A stretch of 11,436 bases of DNA from Actinomycetes bacterium. Its GTDB lineage: Bacteria > Actinomycetota > Acidimicrobiia > Acidimicrobiales > RAAP-2. This document shows positions 1-7,147 of the stretch, in pieces. The number at the start of each line of letters is the position of its first letter. Within the stretch, counting starts at the first letter, position 1. The notes beneath the pieces are model-generated. The model saw nothing but the letters and a program-made list of their open reading frames with translations. It ran no database searches and was not told where the DNA came from. A program made the translations under genes and the position numbers. The DNA is taken from assembly GCA_021784205.1 (NCBI GenBank), contig JAJXTB010000091.1, positions 1-11,436 of the forward strand, in the 5' to 3' direction.

Positions 1-530
1 TGCTGACACGTGCGATGACGGCGCTCGAGCTGATGCCGACTAGCTCGCCATTCGTCGTGCGAAGCATCGCGGCCACCTGAACCGTAATGATTCGTATTGT
101 GAGAACATCCAGGCGTTTCGTGCGGACATCGAAGGAAGGCCCGGTGGTTCATCGATCCCCCCTCGGCGAAAGGACGCATCTCGCACCGGGCGCGCCCGAT
201 GACCACCAGCATCACGAAGTCCAGGCACGTCCAGACGCACCAGGAATTCGCCCCGCCAAGGTTCAGACCCGATGAGGCGGTCCTGGACACGCCACCAAAG
301 ACCACTGTCCAGACGATGATCTGATTCGGCACGTTCACGAGGAACTGACACCTTCGAATGCGAAGGACACTCGCGCCAACAGCGATACGAGTGGCGTCCA
401 AACCCACGACAGGATCCGTCGGGTACAATCGCTGTCGCACAGGGCGATGCGACCGTGGCCGGAGGTAGATCGCGGCGACCACCGGAACCCTTCGATGTAC
501 GTCGGGGTAGCCAGAACCTGTCGCATACAT
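1..530 (-). CDS. Possible partial ORF with two hydrophobic segments (unrecognised)
   Basis: An ATG at 530-528 opens a minus-strand frame with no stop down to base 1, at least 176 codons, so the 3' end lies outside the window. The translation has two hydrophobic stretches about 20 residues apart. One is near residues 62-80 (contains NVPNQIIVWTVVFGG) and the other near residues 97-113 (contains WCVWTCLDFVMLVVIG). They could be membrane helices. The region after them is rich in His, Arg and Cys and looks less protein-like. A G-run directly precedes the ATG, and the AT-rich repeat island at 541-610 sits just upstream, where a promoter would be expected. No family is recognised. Other frames here are also partly open, so it may be a chance frame or a decayed gene. 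Confidence 0.28.
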   Translation of the reverse strand, partial: MYATGSGYPDVHRRVPVVAAIYLRPRSHRPVRQRLYPTDPVVGLDATRIAVGASVLRIRRCQFLVNVPNQIIVWTVVFGGVSRTASSGLNLGGANSWCVWTCLDFVMLVVIGRARCEMRPFAEGGSMNHRAFLRCPHETPGCSHNTNHYGSGGRDASHDEWRASRHQLERRHRTCQ

Positions 531-540
531 CCCCCCGGAC

Positions 541-610
541 GAATATGTAGTTACGTAGTTAACCACTACCGTATTACTACGCGTTTAGTTACGTACTATC
601 ACTTAGATTC
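541..610. repeat. AT-rich island with short direct and inverted repeats
   Basis: These 70 bp are about 36% GC (25 of 70 bases), clearly lower than the surroundings. The motif GTAGTTA occurs in tandem at 547-553 and 555-561, an 8-bp period. The 10-mer TAGTTACGTA occurs at 548-557 and 586-595. GTAGT (555-559) and ACTAC (565-569) form an inverted repeat with a 5-bp centre, and another ACTAC follows at 576-580. The pattern suggests binding sites of a regulator or another DNA-binding protein. It lies just upstream of the ATG at 530 on the minus strand. No convincing -35/-10 pair was found on either strand. Confidence 0.5.
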
Positions 611-905
611 CAGCCTGTCAATGACGCAACGAGGCCCAGAGCGCGGACAAGCGCCTGTGAGCTCTTCGAGCCTTCACCAACGACGTGGTCGAACTCTCTT
701 TGCCCTACATCCGACCTCGTCGCGAGCCAGAACAGACAGGGCCCCGAAAGCCATCGACGAAGCGGATCTCATGACAGCGAGCCGATTCACCAGGGAGCGG
801 GGCACCAGTTACGCCAGTTCGCTCGAACGTCACGCGTATGACAACGCGCGTCTTCTGTACATTCCACGCTTGACCAGTCGGGCACCGCCGCCGTGACGAG
901 AACGA
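611..905. other. No gene seen
   Basis: Between the AT-rich island and the small membrane-protein candidate I see no recognisable gene, RNA or terminator. A plus-strand frame crosses the stretch (447-896), but its translation is a compositionally poor Arg/Ser/Thr-rich string without domain features and is not called. Confidence 0.4.
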
Positions 906-1139
906 CTAGGTCAAACGACTTCGCCGCGCACGATGCGTTGGTGGCGTCGGCGCCGAATCAGTGCGCGGCCCGAGTATCTCGGTCAGAACTCGATCAAGGT
1001 CCTCTATTAGTTGTTGGTCTCGCCGAGCGCGCCGCAACGTTTGAACCACCGCCACTCCCGCCACGGCGCAATACGAGACGAGCGCGGCGAACGACACCAG
1101 CAACAGCACCGCCAGCACGCCTCCGACGAATCCCACCAT
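906..1139 (-). CDS. Small putative membrane protein, 77 aa (hypothetical)
   Basis: The frame runs from an ATG at 1139 to a TAG at 908-906. The N-terminal ~33 residues are strongly hydrophobic (starts MVGFVGGVLAVLLLVSFAAL), enough for one long transmembrane helix. A basic stretch follows (LRRARRDQQ), consistent with a cytoplasmic boundary. Next is a charged, helix-prone segment (IEDLDRVLTEIL) and then a Pro/Thr/Arg tail. Third codon positions are mostly G or C in the hydrophobic part, as expected for coding DNA here. There is no strong Shine-Dalgarno sequence; only GAAG lies very close to the ATG. It lies 378 bp beyond the last transporter gene, so any tie to the operon is unproven. No family is recognised. 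The main alternative is a chance frame. Confidence 0.42.
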   Translation of the reverse strand: MVGFVGGVLAVLLLVSFAALVSYCAVAGVAVVQTLRRARRDQQLIEDLDRVLTEILGPRTDSAPTPPTHRARRSRLT

Positions 1140-1517
1140 GCTTCAATCTTGGGCGGTCCGGCCCAAAATAGGAACCCTGAATCTACGGTGCCCTGATCAG
1201 AATTTCTACGGGTGCTCTTCACGCCTACGGAGGCATCCCGCTCGACTCTTCTCAGTATGAGGTGGACCTGAGCTTCCCGTCTCGGCACCGTTCGTACAAC
1301 TCTCGCCGCCGCACATTGACTGCGAGGAGCGATCGGCGACGTTCGACGACTCGCTCTTCGCAACACTGGCCCGGCCACCAGTGGAAGTACGTGTCGGGTC
1401 AAATTCACGCCGCCTCGAGTCGATTGGCACTTCAACTCAACGATCACGGTATGAACGACAACTGACTCCTCTCGGATTCCACATTGTCCACGTTACGGCA
1501 GATCCGGGCCATCTCAC
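1140..1517. other. Region downstream of the transporter operon, no gene called
   Basis: This stretch separates the last ATPase gene from the small ORF at 1139. Open frames cross it on both strands, but none has recognisable domains or a good ribosome binding site. I looked for an intrinsic terminator after the ATPase stop (minus strand, below 1518) and found no GC-rich hairpin followed by a U-run. A short inverted repeat (GGGC at 1151-1154 with GCCC at 1161-1164) has a weak stem and no assigned role. Confidence 0.4.
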
Positions 1518-2426
1518 TCACGTAGTCGTAGGTCGCATTTGCTCCACCTCGCCTCCGGTAGTCATCGCAGACGAGTAACCAACGCCCTCTGTCATGTCCG
1601 TTCCCACCCGATCGCATCGCAGCGCTGCCGTGGTCACGGCGTCAAGTAGACGAACTGTGTACTCGTGCGTCGGGTGCTGAAGCACGTGCTTAGTCTCTCC
1701 GCGTTCGACGACCTGACCCTCGTTTAGAACCAAAATGTGATCGGTGATAACCCGCGCGCTGAGAAGATCATGAGTGATGTAGAGGAGGCTGATCTTGCGC
1801 TCCTCTCGCAACGTGGCGAGAAGCTTCAATATGCCCGCGCGCATCGACACGTCCAGCATCGACACCGGCTCGTCGGCAATGATGAGCTCGGGCTCTGAAG
1901 CAAGGGCGCGGGCGATGACCACTCTTTGACGCTGACCACCCGACAGTTGATGTGGAAGTTTCTTCGCGAACTGGACGGTGGGAACGAGCCCCACCGCTTC
2001 AAGTAGTTCGTGTGCTCTCTCCGACGCCGCAATCCGCGACATTCCGAGGAAGTTGACGCAGGGACGACTGACGACGTACTCAACCGTGTGCATCGGATTC
2101 AGGGCCCCGTAGGGATCCTGGAAAACCATCTGCACGCGACGGTGAAGCGAGCGCAACTCTCGGCGGCGGATCCGCTCGATGGCCAGGTTACCGTAGCGGA
2201 TCTGGCCCGATGTGGGACGCTCCGCGCCGATGATCATCTTGGCCAGTGTGCTCTTGCCGCTCCCGCTCGCTCCCACCAATCCAACGGACGCACCGGGAGC
2301 TATTTCAAATGACACGTCGTCGACGGCGAGGCTCGCCAACCTCGCGCCACGATGTGCCAGATACGTCTTCGATACGTGTTCGACATGCAGTGACGCCCCG
2401 ACCTCCGATGCCTGCGAATTACTCAC
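1518..2426 (-). CDS. ABC transporter ATP-binding protein, DppF/OppF type
   Basis: This is the second ATPase subunit of a peptide/nickel-type (Dpp/Opp) importer. It hydrolyses ATP at the cytoplasmic face to drive uptake through the two permeases encoded upstream. All nucleotide-binding elements are present: Walker A GASGSGKST (residues 52-60), Q-loop MVFQDPY (Gln103), signature LSGGQRQRV (from 161), Walker B LIIADEP (Asp185, Glu186) and the switch histidine in YITHD (His219). At 302 aa it is near the short end for OppF-like subunits. Its C-terminus lacks the cysteine-containing oligopeptide-transporter tail of its partner and is Thr/Gly-rich instead. The start is GTG at 2426. This overlaps the stop of the preceding ATPase gene (2421-2419) by 8 nt, so translation is probably coupled. 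It is the last recognised gene of the operon. Confidence 0.93.
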   Translation of the reverse strand: MSNSQASEVGASLHVEHVSKTYLAHRGARLASLAVDDVSFEIAPGASVGLVGASGSGKSTLAKMIIGAERPTSGQIRYGNLAIERIRRRELRSLHRRVQMVFQDPYGALNPMHTVEYVVSRPCVNFLGMSRIAASERAHELLEAVGLVPTVQFAKKLPHQLSGGQRQRVVIARALASEPELIIADEPVSMLDVSMRAGILKLLATLREERKISLLYITHDLLSARVITDHILVLNEGQVVERGETKHVLQHPTHEYTVRLLDAVTTAALRCDRVGTDMTEGVGYSSAMTTGGEVEQMRPTTT

Positions 2427-3411
2427 GACTGGCTCTCTCGACGAGAGTGGTGCGAACGTGGCACGAAACCCGACCGCCCTCGATCGACGTGAGCTCAGGC
2501 TGCGTCATCGAGCAGAAAGAGATCGCCAGTGAGCATCGCGGCTCGAACGAACAGCCAGGTGGCGCCAGCGAGAGGTCGGGTGGGCTGCCCGGGATATCGA
2601 CGAGCATCACCTCGTCCGCCCGCGGATCGGCGAAGCAACGCAGTAATGCCTCAGTGTAGGGATGATGCTCTCCGCGTGTCAGATCGACAGTTGGTTGATC
2701 CTCAACGATGCGTCCGGCGTACATAACCAACGCTCGGTCCGCGGAGTCGAGCACCTCGCCCAGATCGTGCGTGATCAGGATCGCGGTGAATCCTCGACTC
2801 TTCTGTAGACTCTTGATCGTTGACATCACTGAGCGCTGGACGATGACGTCTAGCGCCGTCGTCGGCTCGTCGAAGATTACGAGTTTCGGCTCGAGCGAGA
2901 GCGCGATTGCAATGGAAACCCTCTGACGCATGCCGCCAGAGAGCTCGTGAGGGAAACGACCCAGAACGCCAGCGTCTAATCCGACGCTCTCGAGGAGTTC
3001 AGTAGCGCGCTCGCGAACCGCGGTTCGATTCCATCGCTCGTTGACAGCCGCATGAGCTCGCAACACATCCGCAAAGTGATGCTGCACGTCGCGCACCGGG
3101 TTAAGGGCATTCATTCCGCTCTGCAAGACAAGAGCGAATCCGTTACGACGATGCTGTCGCAACGCCTCCTGATCGAGTGTGGTGATGTCGTAACCGTCGA
3201 AGATAATCGAACCGCTCTCCATACGCGCGGGTGGACGCAACATTCGGGCGAGAGCGTAACCCAGAGATGACTTGCCACAGCCGGACTCGCCCACCACGCC
3301 GACGAACTCCCCTCGCTCGAAACTCAAGTCAACGTCGCGCACGGCCCATATCCGCTCGCCACCCTGTGGGGCGTAGGCGACGTTCAGCCCATTGACCTCC
3401 AACAGCGCCAT
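2419..3411 (-). CDS. ABC transporter ATP-binding protein, DppD/OppD type with Cys-rich tail
   Basis: This is the first ATPase subunit of the Dpp/Opp-type importer. It shows Walker A GESGCGKSS (41-49), signature LSGGMRQRV (from 157), Walker B LVIFDEP (Asp181, Glu182) and H-loop ITHDL (His215). The Q-loop reads LVLQSGMNALNPV (Gln97) rather than the common FQDPMTSLNP form. The C-terminal oligopeptide-transporter extension carries four cysteines (287, 293, 300, 317) in a CxFxxRCxxAxxxC...C arrangement. In DppD-type proteins this motif can hold an iron-sulfur cluster. ATG at 3411 is preferred: it forms a TGATG overlap with the upstream permease stop, and GAGGGAG lies 5 nt upstream. GTG at 3414 is the alternative. 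The substrate is inferred from context to be an oligosaccharide. A true peptide specificity cannot be excluded from the ATPase alone. Confidence 0.95.
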   Translation of the reverse strand: MALLEVNGLNVAYAPQGGERIWAVRDVDLSFERGEFVGVVGESGCGKSSLGYALARMLRPPARMESGSIIFDGYDITTLDQEALRQHRRNGFALVLQSGMNALNPVRDVQHHFADVLRAHAAVNERWNRTAVRERATELLESVGLDAGVLGRFPHELSGGMRQRVSIAIALSLEPKLVIFDEPTTALDVIVQRSVMSTIKSLQKSRGFTAILITHDLGEVLDSADRALVMYAGRIVEDQPTVDLTRGEHHPYTEALLRCFADPRADEVMLVDIPGSPPDLSLAPPGCSFEPRCSLAISFCSMTQPELTSIEGGRVSCHVRTTLVERASRE

Positions 3412-4349
3412 CACCGCTCCCTCAATCGCGGATTGGCCAGTGCATCGATGCCGAAGTTAATGAAGGCGAACGATACGGCCAAGATCGCGATGGCAACGCC
3501 GGGCGCCAAGAGGAGCAGAATCTGCTTGGAGAGCAGCGCGTTATCTTGCTCGGCCCAGTACAGCAAGTTGCCCCACGCAACCGTGTTGGGATTGCCGATG
3601 CCCAGGAACTCGAGTCCAACCGACGCTGAGAGCGCCGCACCCGCCGCGCCAAAGAAGCTGGCCGCCGCCAACGACGTCATATTCGGCAAGATCTCTCGGA
3701 AGGCAACCCGGAGCAGCCTCTCGCCGGAGAGCACGGCGGCACTGACGAAGTCACTGGTGCGAAGGGTAGCGGCCTGGCTGCGCATCACCTTCGCGCCGGT
3801 GGGCCAGCCGGTGAGTCCGATGAAGATGATGGTTATCCATATCGACTCGCTCTGCACGTAGGTCGATACAACGATAATGAGGACCAGACCCGGCAGGATC
3901 ATGTACTGGTTCGTGATGTACATCAGTGTCTCATCGACGATTCCTGGACGGAAGCCCGCGACGAGACCGACCAGGAGCGCGAGCACCGTGGCGATCGCAC
4001 CGGCGACGAAACTCACCAAGAGCGACACGCGCGTGCCGTAGACGAGCTGGGCGAACACGTCCTGTCCGTTGCCAGTCGTCCCAAACCAGTTGACCGCGTT
4101 CGGGTTCTGGTAGGGCACGAAGTTGTTGGCCGACGGCGACTGCTGAGCAATGAGGGGTGCGAAAATCGCGATTGCGATGAGGGCGAAGAGGATAATTAGT
4201 CCAACACGCGCTTTCGCGTTATCCCAGAGTGTCGCGAAGGCGCGACCGAGGAATCGAATGCTAATCGGCACTCCGCGCCTTCTGGGCGCACCGGACCGTT
4301 CGGTTTCGATGATTGATCCGGGCACCGGCGACGTCGCGTTCTCGGTCAT
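3411..4349 (-). CDS. ABC transporter permease, DppC/OppC type
   Basis: This is the second membrane subunit of the importer. A charged cytoplasmic N-terminus of about 45 residues leads into a first helix (VGLIILFALIAIAIFAPLIA), the arrangement of the OppC N-terminal domain. A conserved external segment follows (NWFGTTGNGQDVFAQLVYGTR), then the binding-protein-dependent transport core with further hydrophobic helices. The EAA-type cytoplasmic loop that contacts the ATPase is visible as AAVLSGERLLRVAFREILPN. The end contains the family's typical GLEFLGIGNPNTVAWGNLL. At about 312 aa it has normal length. ATG at 4349 is chosen, with GTG at 4352 directly in front as the alternative. The upstream G-run is a poor but usable ribosome site. 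It starts about 50 nt after the DppB-like gene and overlaps the next ATPase gene by one base, so it is clearly part of the operon. Confidence 0.95.
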   Translation of the reverse strand: MTENATSPVPGSIIETERSGAPRRRGVPISIRFLGRAFATLWDNAKARVGLIILFALIAIAIFAPLIAQQSPSANNFVPYQNPNAVNWFGTTGNGQDVFAQLVYGTRVSLLVSFVAGAIATVLALLVGLVAGFRPGIVDETLMYITNQYMILPGLVLIIVVSTYVQSESIWITIIFIGLTGWPTGAKVMRSQAATLRTSDFVSAAVLSGERLLRVAFREILPNMTSLAAASFFGAAGAALSASVGLEFLGIGNPNTVAWGNLLYWAEQDNALLSKQILLLLAPGVAIAILAVSFAFINFGIDALANPRLRER

Positions 4350-4401
4350 CACGCCCCCGCGCGACCGCGTCGACGACGCTCGCCCCGTGACCGTAGACGC
4401 G

Positions 4402-5394
4402 TCATTGTGCGCGCGTCCTTGGATCGAGCCAGGTGTAGAGAAGGTCCACAGCGAAGAGCGCCACGAGCATGCTCACCGACGTGAACAGCAAAATGCCCTG
4501 CATGAGGGGATAGTCCCGAGCGTTGATCGCCTGGATGAGTAAGCTGCCGATCCCCGGGATTCCGAAGACGTCCTCGATGAGGACCGTGCCCCCGATAGCC
4601 CCACCTAGCGCCAAGGCAAAATTCGTCACATTCGGCAAGAGCGCGTTGCGAGCCGCGTACGACAAGGCCACCTTGCGTCCCCTCAAGCCGTTAGCCTCCG
4701 CGAACGTCACGTAGTCCTGTCCGAAGGTCGTCACCATGTTGTTGCGCATGCCAAAAACCCACCCCGAGAGCCCCGTGATGACGAGGGCGGCCCATCCCAG
4801 CGCCAGGTGATAAGACGCATCCACCATGAAGTTCCACGTCAGATGGGGAGTCTCCCCGGGGTAGTAGCCACCGACGAGAGGGAACCAATGAAGCCTGAAA
4901 CCGAAGAAGAAGAGGAGCATCAACGCAATCCAAAATGAGGGAAACGATGACGTCAGCGTCGTGCCAACAGTGATCAACTGGTCGATGCGCGACTGACGGT
5001 GCCACGCCGCGTAGACGCCCAGCAGGGTGCCGAGAAAGAACGTCGTGATCGTAGTGGATCCCACCAAAACCAGCGACCACGGAGCCGCAACTTCAAGTGC
5101 CCTGATCACCGATTCGCCGGGAACTGAGGTGGACATGCCCAGTTGGAGTCTTGCAACGTTGGCCAGGTAGTCCCCGTACTGGACCAGCAACGAAGTGTGA
5201 GGAAGCCCCAACTGAATTCCGATGGCCCGCCTCATCGCGGCCGTCACTGCAACGCCAGACTGGGTCATGCGTTCGATGACCGAGTCCGCCGGGGAGCCTG
5301 GCATCAGGCGGGGAAGGATGAAGTTGAACGTGAGCGCCACCCACAGGGTGCTAACGAACAGCGCCAACTTTCGTACGACGTTCCGCAACCTCAT
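4402..5394 (-). CDS. ABC transporter permease, DppB/OppB type
   Basis: This is the first membrane subunit of the importer. It opens with a basic N-terminus and a helix (LALFVSTLWVALTFNFILPRLMPGSP), the usual DppB/OppB opening with the conserved PGSP. A large extracytoplasmic segment follows, then several more helices. The EAA loop reads FAEANGLRGRKVALSYAARN, followed by ALLPNV, a standard match. The C-terminal GIPGIGSLLIQAINARDYPLMQG is also characteristic of the family. ATG at 5394 is chosen because GGTGAGG lies 5 nt upstream and the N-terminus then matches the family's normal length. A GTG at 5415, 21 nt after the binding-protein stop and with its own AGAGGA site, is a real alternative that adds seven residues. 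The pairing with a glycosidase suggests a sugar oligomer as cargo. Confidence 0.94.
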   Translation of the reverse strand: MRLRNVVRKLALFVSTLWVALTFNFILPRLMPGSPADSVIERMTQSGVAVTAAMRRAIGIQLGLPHTSLLVQYGDYLANVARLQLGMSTSVPGESVIRALEVAAPWSLVLVGSTTITTFFLGTLLGVYAAWHRQSRIDQLITVGTTLTSSFPSFWIALMLLFFFGFRLHWFPLVGGYYPGETPHLTWNFMVDASYHLALGWAALVITGLSGWVFGMRNNMVTTFGQDYVTFAEANGLRGRKVALSYAARNALLPNVTNFALALGGAIGGTVLIEDVFGIPGIGSLLIQAINARDYPLMQGILLFTSVSMLVALFAVDLLYTWLDPRTRAQ

Positions 5395-5436
5395 CCTTCC
5401 CTCACCTAGTGCCACCGCGTCCTCTCTGGCCGAGAG

Positions 5437-7119
5437 CTACTTCACCGGCTTGACGTGCATCACGATTGCGAGCAGGTCGTAGTTCCACGTCGCCGGCGTC
5501 GTGTACGGATGCTTAGCCGAGGGCCAGCCCACCCAGTGCCGAGTGGAGAACAAGCCCCACATGCCGCCGTAGTACAGGTTGATCACCGGAACCTGGTTGT
5601 ACATCACGTCGGTCAGTGCGTGGATCCATGGCGCCTCTGCCGCCGTGGTGCGCGCCGCCGCCAAGCCCGCCAAATAGTGGTCGACCACCGGACTTGAGAA
5701 GTGCTCGATGTTGCTGCTTGCCGGCGTGTTGAGGGGGACATCGAATATGCTGTTTAATTGGGGGTTGTACGTTGAGTACGCGCTCCCGGTTCCACCAAAC
5801 GCGTCGATGTTGGCGTCGTACGTCCCATTCGCATTCCCGTTAGCCCAACCGGTGTAGTCAGTGAAATTCGTCGTCACATTCATGCCCAGCGCATTCAACT
5901 CAGAGGCAATCTCCGTCGCCGCGTCATTCCAATCCGTCCAACCCAGCGGGCAGTTGATGTTGAAGCCCACTTGGGTACCGGCCGAGTTCACGAGCTTGCC
6001 GTTCTGCTGGGTGTAGCCCGCCTTAGCGAAGTACGACAGTGCCAGCGTGGTGTTCTGCTTGACTAACCCTTTGTTCGGTATCGTCGGATCCGCCCAAGCC
6101 GCCTGCCCCGGCAGCATTGCGCCGGTCTGGGGGGCAACGCCTTCAAGCCCAAAGAGCGCGGCGTTCTCCACTGCCGACCGATTGATCGCGTACGACATGC
6201 CCAAGCGGAAGTCAACGTTATTGAACGGTGCCTTGGTCAAGTTCATGAACAGCGAGATCACTCCTCCTGGCGGGAACCAATAGACGTTGTGCTTGGGATC
6301 TTGACCGACGAAGGCCGTCTTCACGTTCGGGAAGTTGTCGTAGGCGAAATCGTAGGCGCCACTCGCTATGAGCAGCTGGTTCGCGGCTCCCGTCGACGGT
6401 CCAGCAACAAACGCTACGGTCTCCGGACGCGCCCTCGGCGCCTCAAACGACGTCGGGACCCTCACGAAGACCGTCTTGGTCGGAGCGTAGGACTTAAGGG
6501 TGTAGGGACCGGTGCCCACGGGATGAGTGTTCGTGAACGTCGCCGGATTGCTGACGTGTGACCAGATCGCGCTCGGGACGATTGGCACTCCTGATATCGC
6601 CTGGCGTAGCGGTACGTCCGGCGTCTTCAACCTGAAGGTGACCTTGTTGCCGGCGGCAGACACCGAGGTCAGGACGGACCAGACCCCGCCGGTGTCGAGC
6701 GCGGGAAACTTCTTGAGTAGTTTGAACGTCCCGACTACGTCGGCCGGCGTGAACGCCTTTCCGTTGCTCCACTTCACACCACGTCGAAGCGTGTAGACGA
6801 GTGTCGTCGCGTTGGTGGCCGTGAAGTTCGTGGCGAGTTCCGGCGCCAATGACGCATTCACGGGATTCAACAACTCCAAGCTGTTGTACACCAGATCGAC
6901 GCCCAGATCACCCCCAGCGAACGGGTTCAGGTTCAAGACGTTGTTAGTGTTTCCCTGAATGGTGAGCACGCCGTGCGCAGCCGTTCGCACGTGCGGGGAA
7001 CTACCAGTGCCGCTGGCCCCCGCACCTGACGCGGCCGCGATGATGGGGGTCAGGGAGAGTCCCATCATCGCGGCCGCGATCCCAAGCCAAACGCTGTGTG
7101 GCTTCGTATGTGATTTCAT
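5437..7119 (-). CDS. Extracellular solute-binding protein, family 5 (DppA/OppA-like)
   Basis: This is the binding protein that captures substrate outside the membrane and delivers it to the permease pair. It has 560 aa, typical for family-5 proteins. The N-terminus is a signal peptide: basic start (MKSHTKPH), hydrophobic core to about residue 30, then an Ala/Ser/Gly-rich linker. No cysteine lies at the cleavage region, so it is not an obvious lipoprotein. The mature part shows family landmarks, such as LNLNPFAGGDLGVDLVYNSL, LAPELATNF, YTLRRGVKWSNGKAFTPADV, HPVGTGPYTLKSY and DFRLGMSYAINRSAV. A ribosome site (AGAAGG) precedes the ATG, which lies 28 nt after the glycosidase stop. Codons 14-30 form a perfect 18-bp inverted repeat. 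Cargo is not readable from sequence. Oligosaccharide is inferred from the neighbours, peptide is the alternative. Confidence 0.93.
   Translation of the reverse strand: MKSHTKPHSVWLGIAAAMMGLSLTPIIAAASGAGASGTGSSPHVRTAAHGVLTIQGNTNNVLNLNPFAGGDLGVDLVYNSLELLNPVNASLAPELATNFTATNATTLVYTLRRGVKWSNGKAFTPADVVGTFKLLKKFPALDTGGVWSVLTSVSAAGNKVTFRLKTPDVPLRQAISGVPIVPSAIWSHVSNPATFTNTHPVGTGPYTLKSYAPTKTVFVRVPTSFEAPRARPETVAFVAGPSTGAANQLLIASGAYDFAYDNFPNVKTAFVGQDPKHNVYWFPPGGVISLFMNLTKAPFNNVDFRLGMSYAINRSAVENAALFGLEGVAPQTGAMLPGQAAWADPTIPNKGLVKQNTTLALSYFAKAGYTQQNGKLVNSAGTQVGFNINCPLGWTDWNDAATEIASELNALGMNVTTNFTDYTGWANGNANGTYDANIDAFGGTGSAYSTYNPQLNSIFDVPLNTPASSNIEHFSSPVVDHYLAGLAAARTTAAEAPWIHALTDVMYNQVPVINLYYGGMWGLFSTRHWVGWPSAKHPYTTPATWNYDLLAIVMHVKPVK
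7030..7078 (-). repeat. Perfect 18-bp inverted repeat (hairpin) in signal-peptide codons
   Basis: CGCGGCCGCGATGATGGG at 7030-7047 is the exact reverse complement of 7061-7078, with a 13-nt loop at 7048-7060. In the mRNA this would fold into a very stable GC-rich stem starting about 40 nt after the binding-protein start codon. It encodes the mirrored peptide pattern IAAAMMG...PIIAAA within the signal peptide. There is no U-run after it, so it does not look like an intrinsic terminator. Possible roles include an RNA processing or stability element separating the glycosidase message from the transporter message, or a translational pause during export. The function is inferred. Confidence 0.85.
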
Positions 7120-7147
7120 GGTCTACCTTCTCTCTTCGACCGGATGC

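Noticed and set aside
447..896. 149-codon plus-strand open frame
   Set aside because: The translation is Arg/Ser/Thr/His-rich with no domain or membrane features. It crosses the AT-rich repeat island and overlaps the opposite-strand frame starting at 530. No ribosome site supports it.
1007..1447. 146-codon minus-strand open frame
   Set aside because: It has low-complexity Arg/Cys/Trp-rich composition and overlaps the more protein-like 77-aa frame in another frame. No domain is visible.
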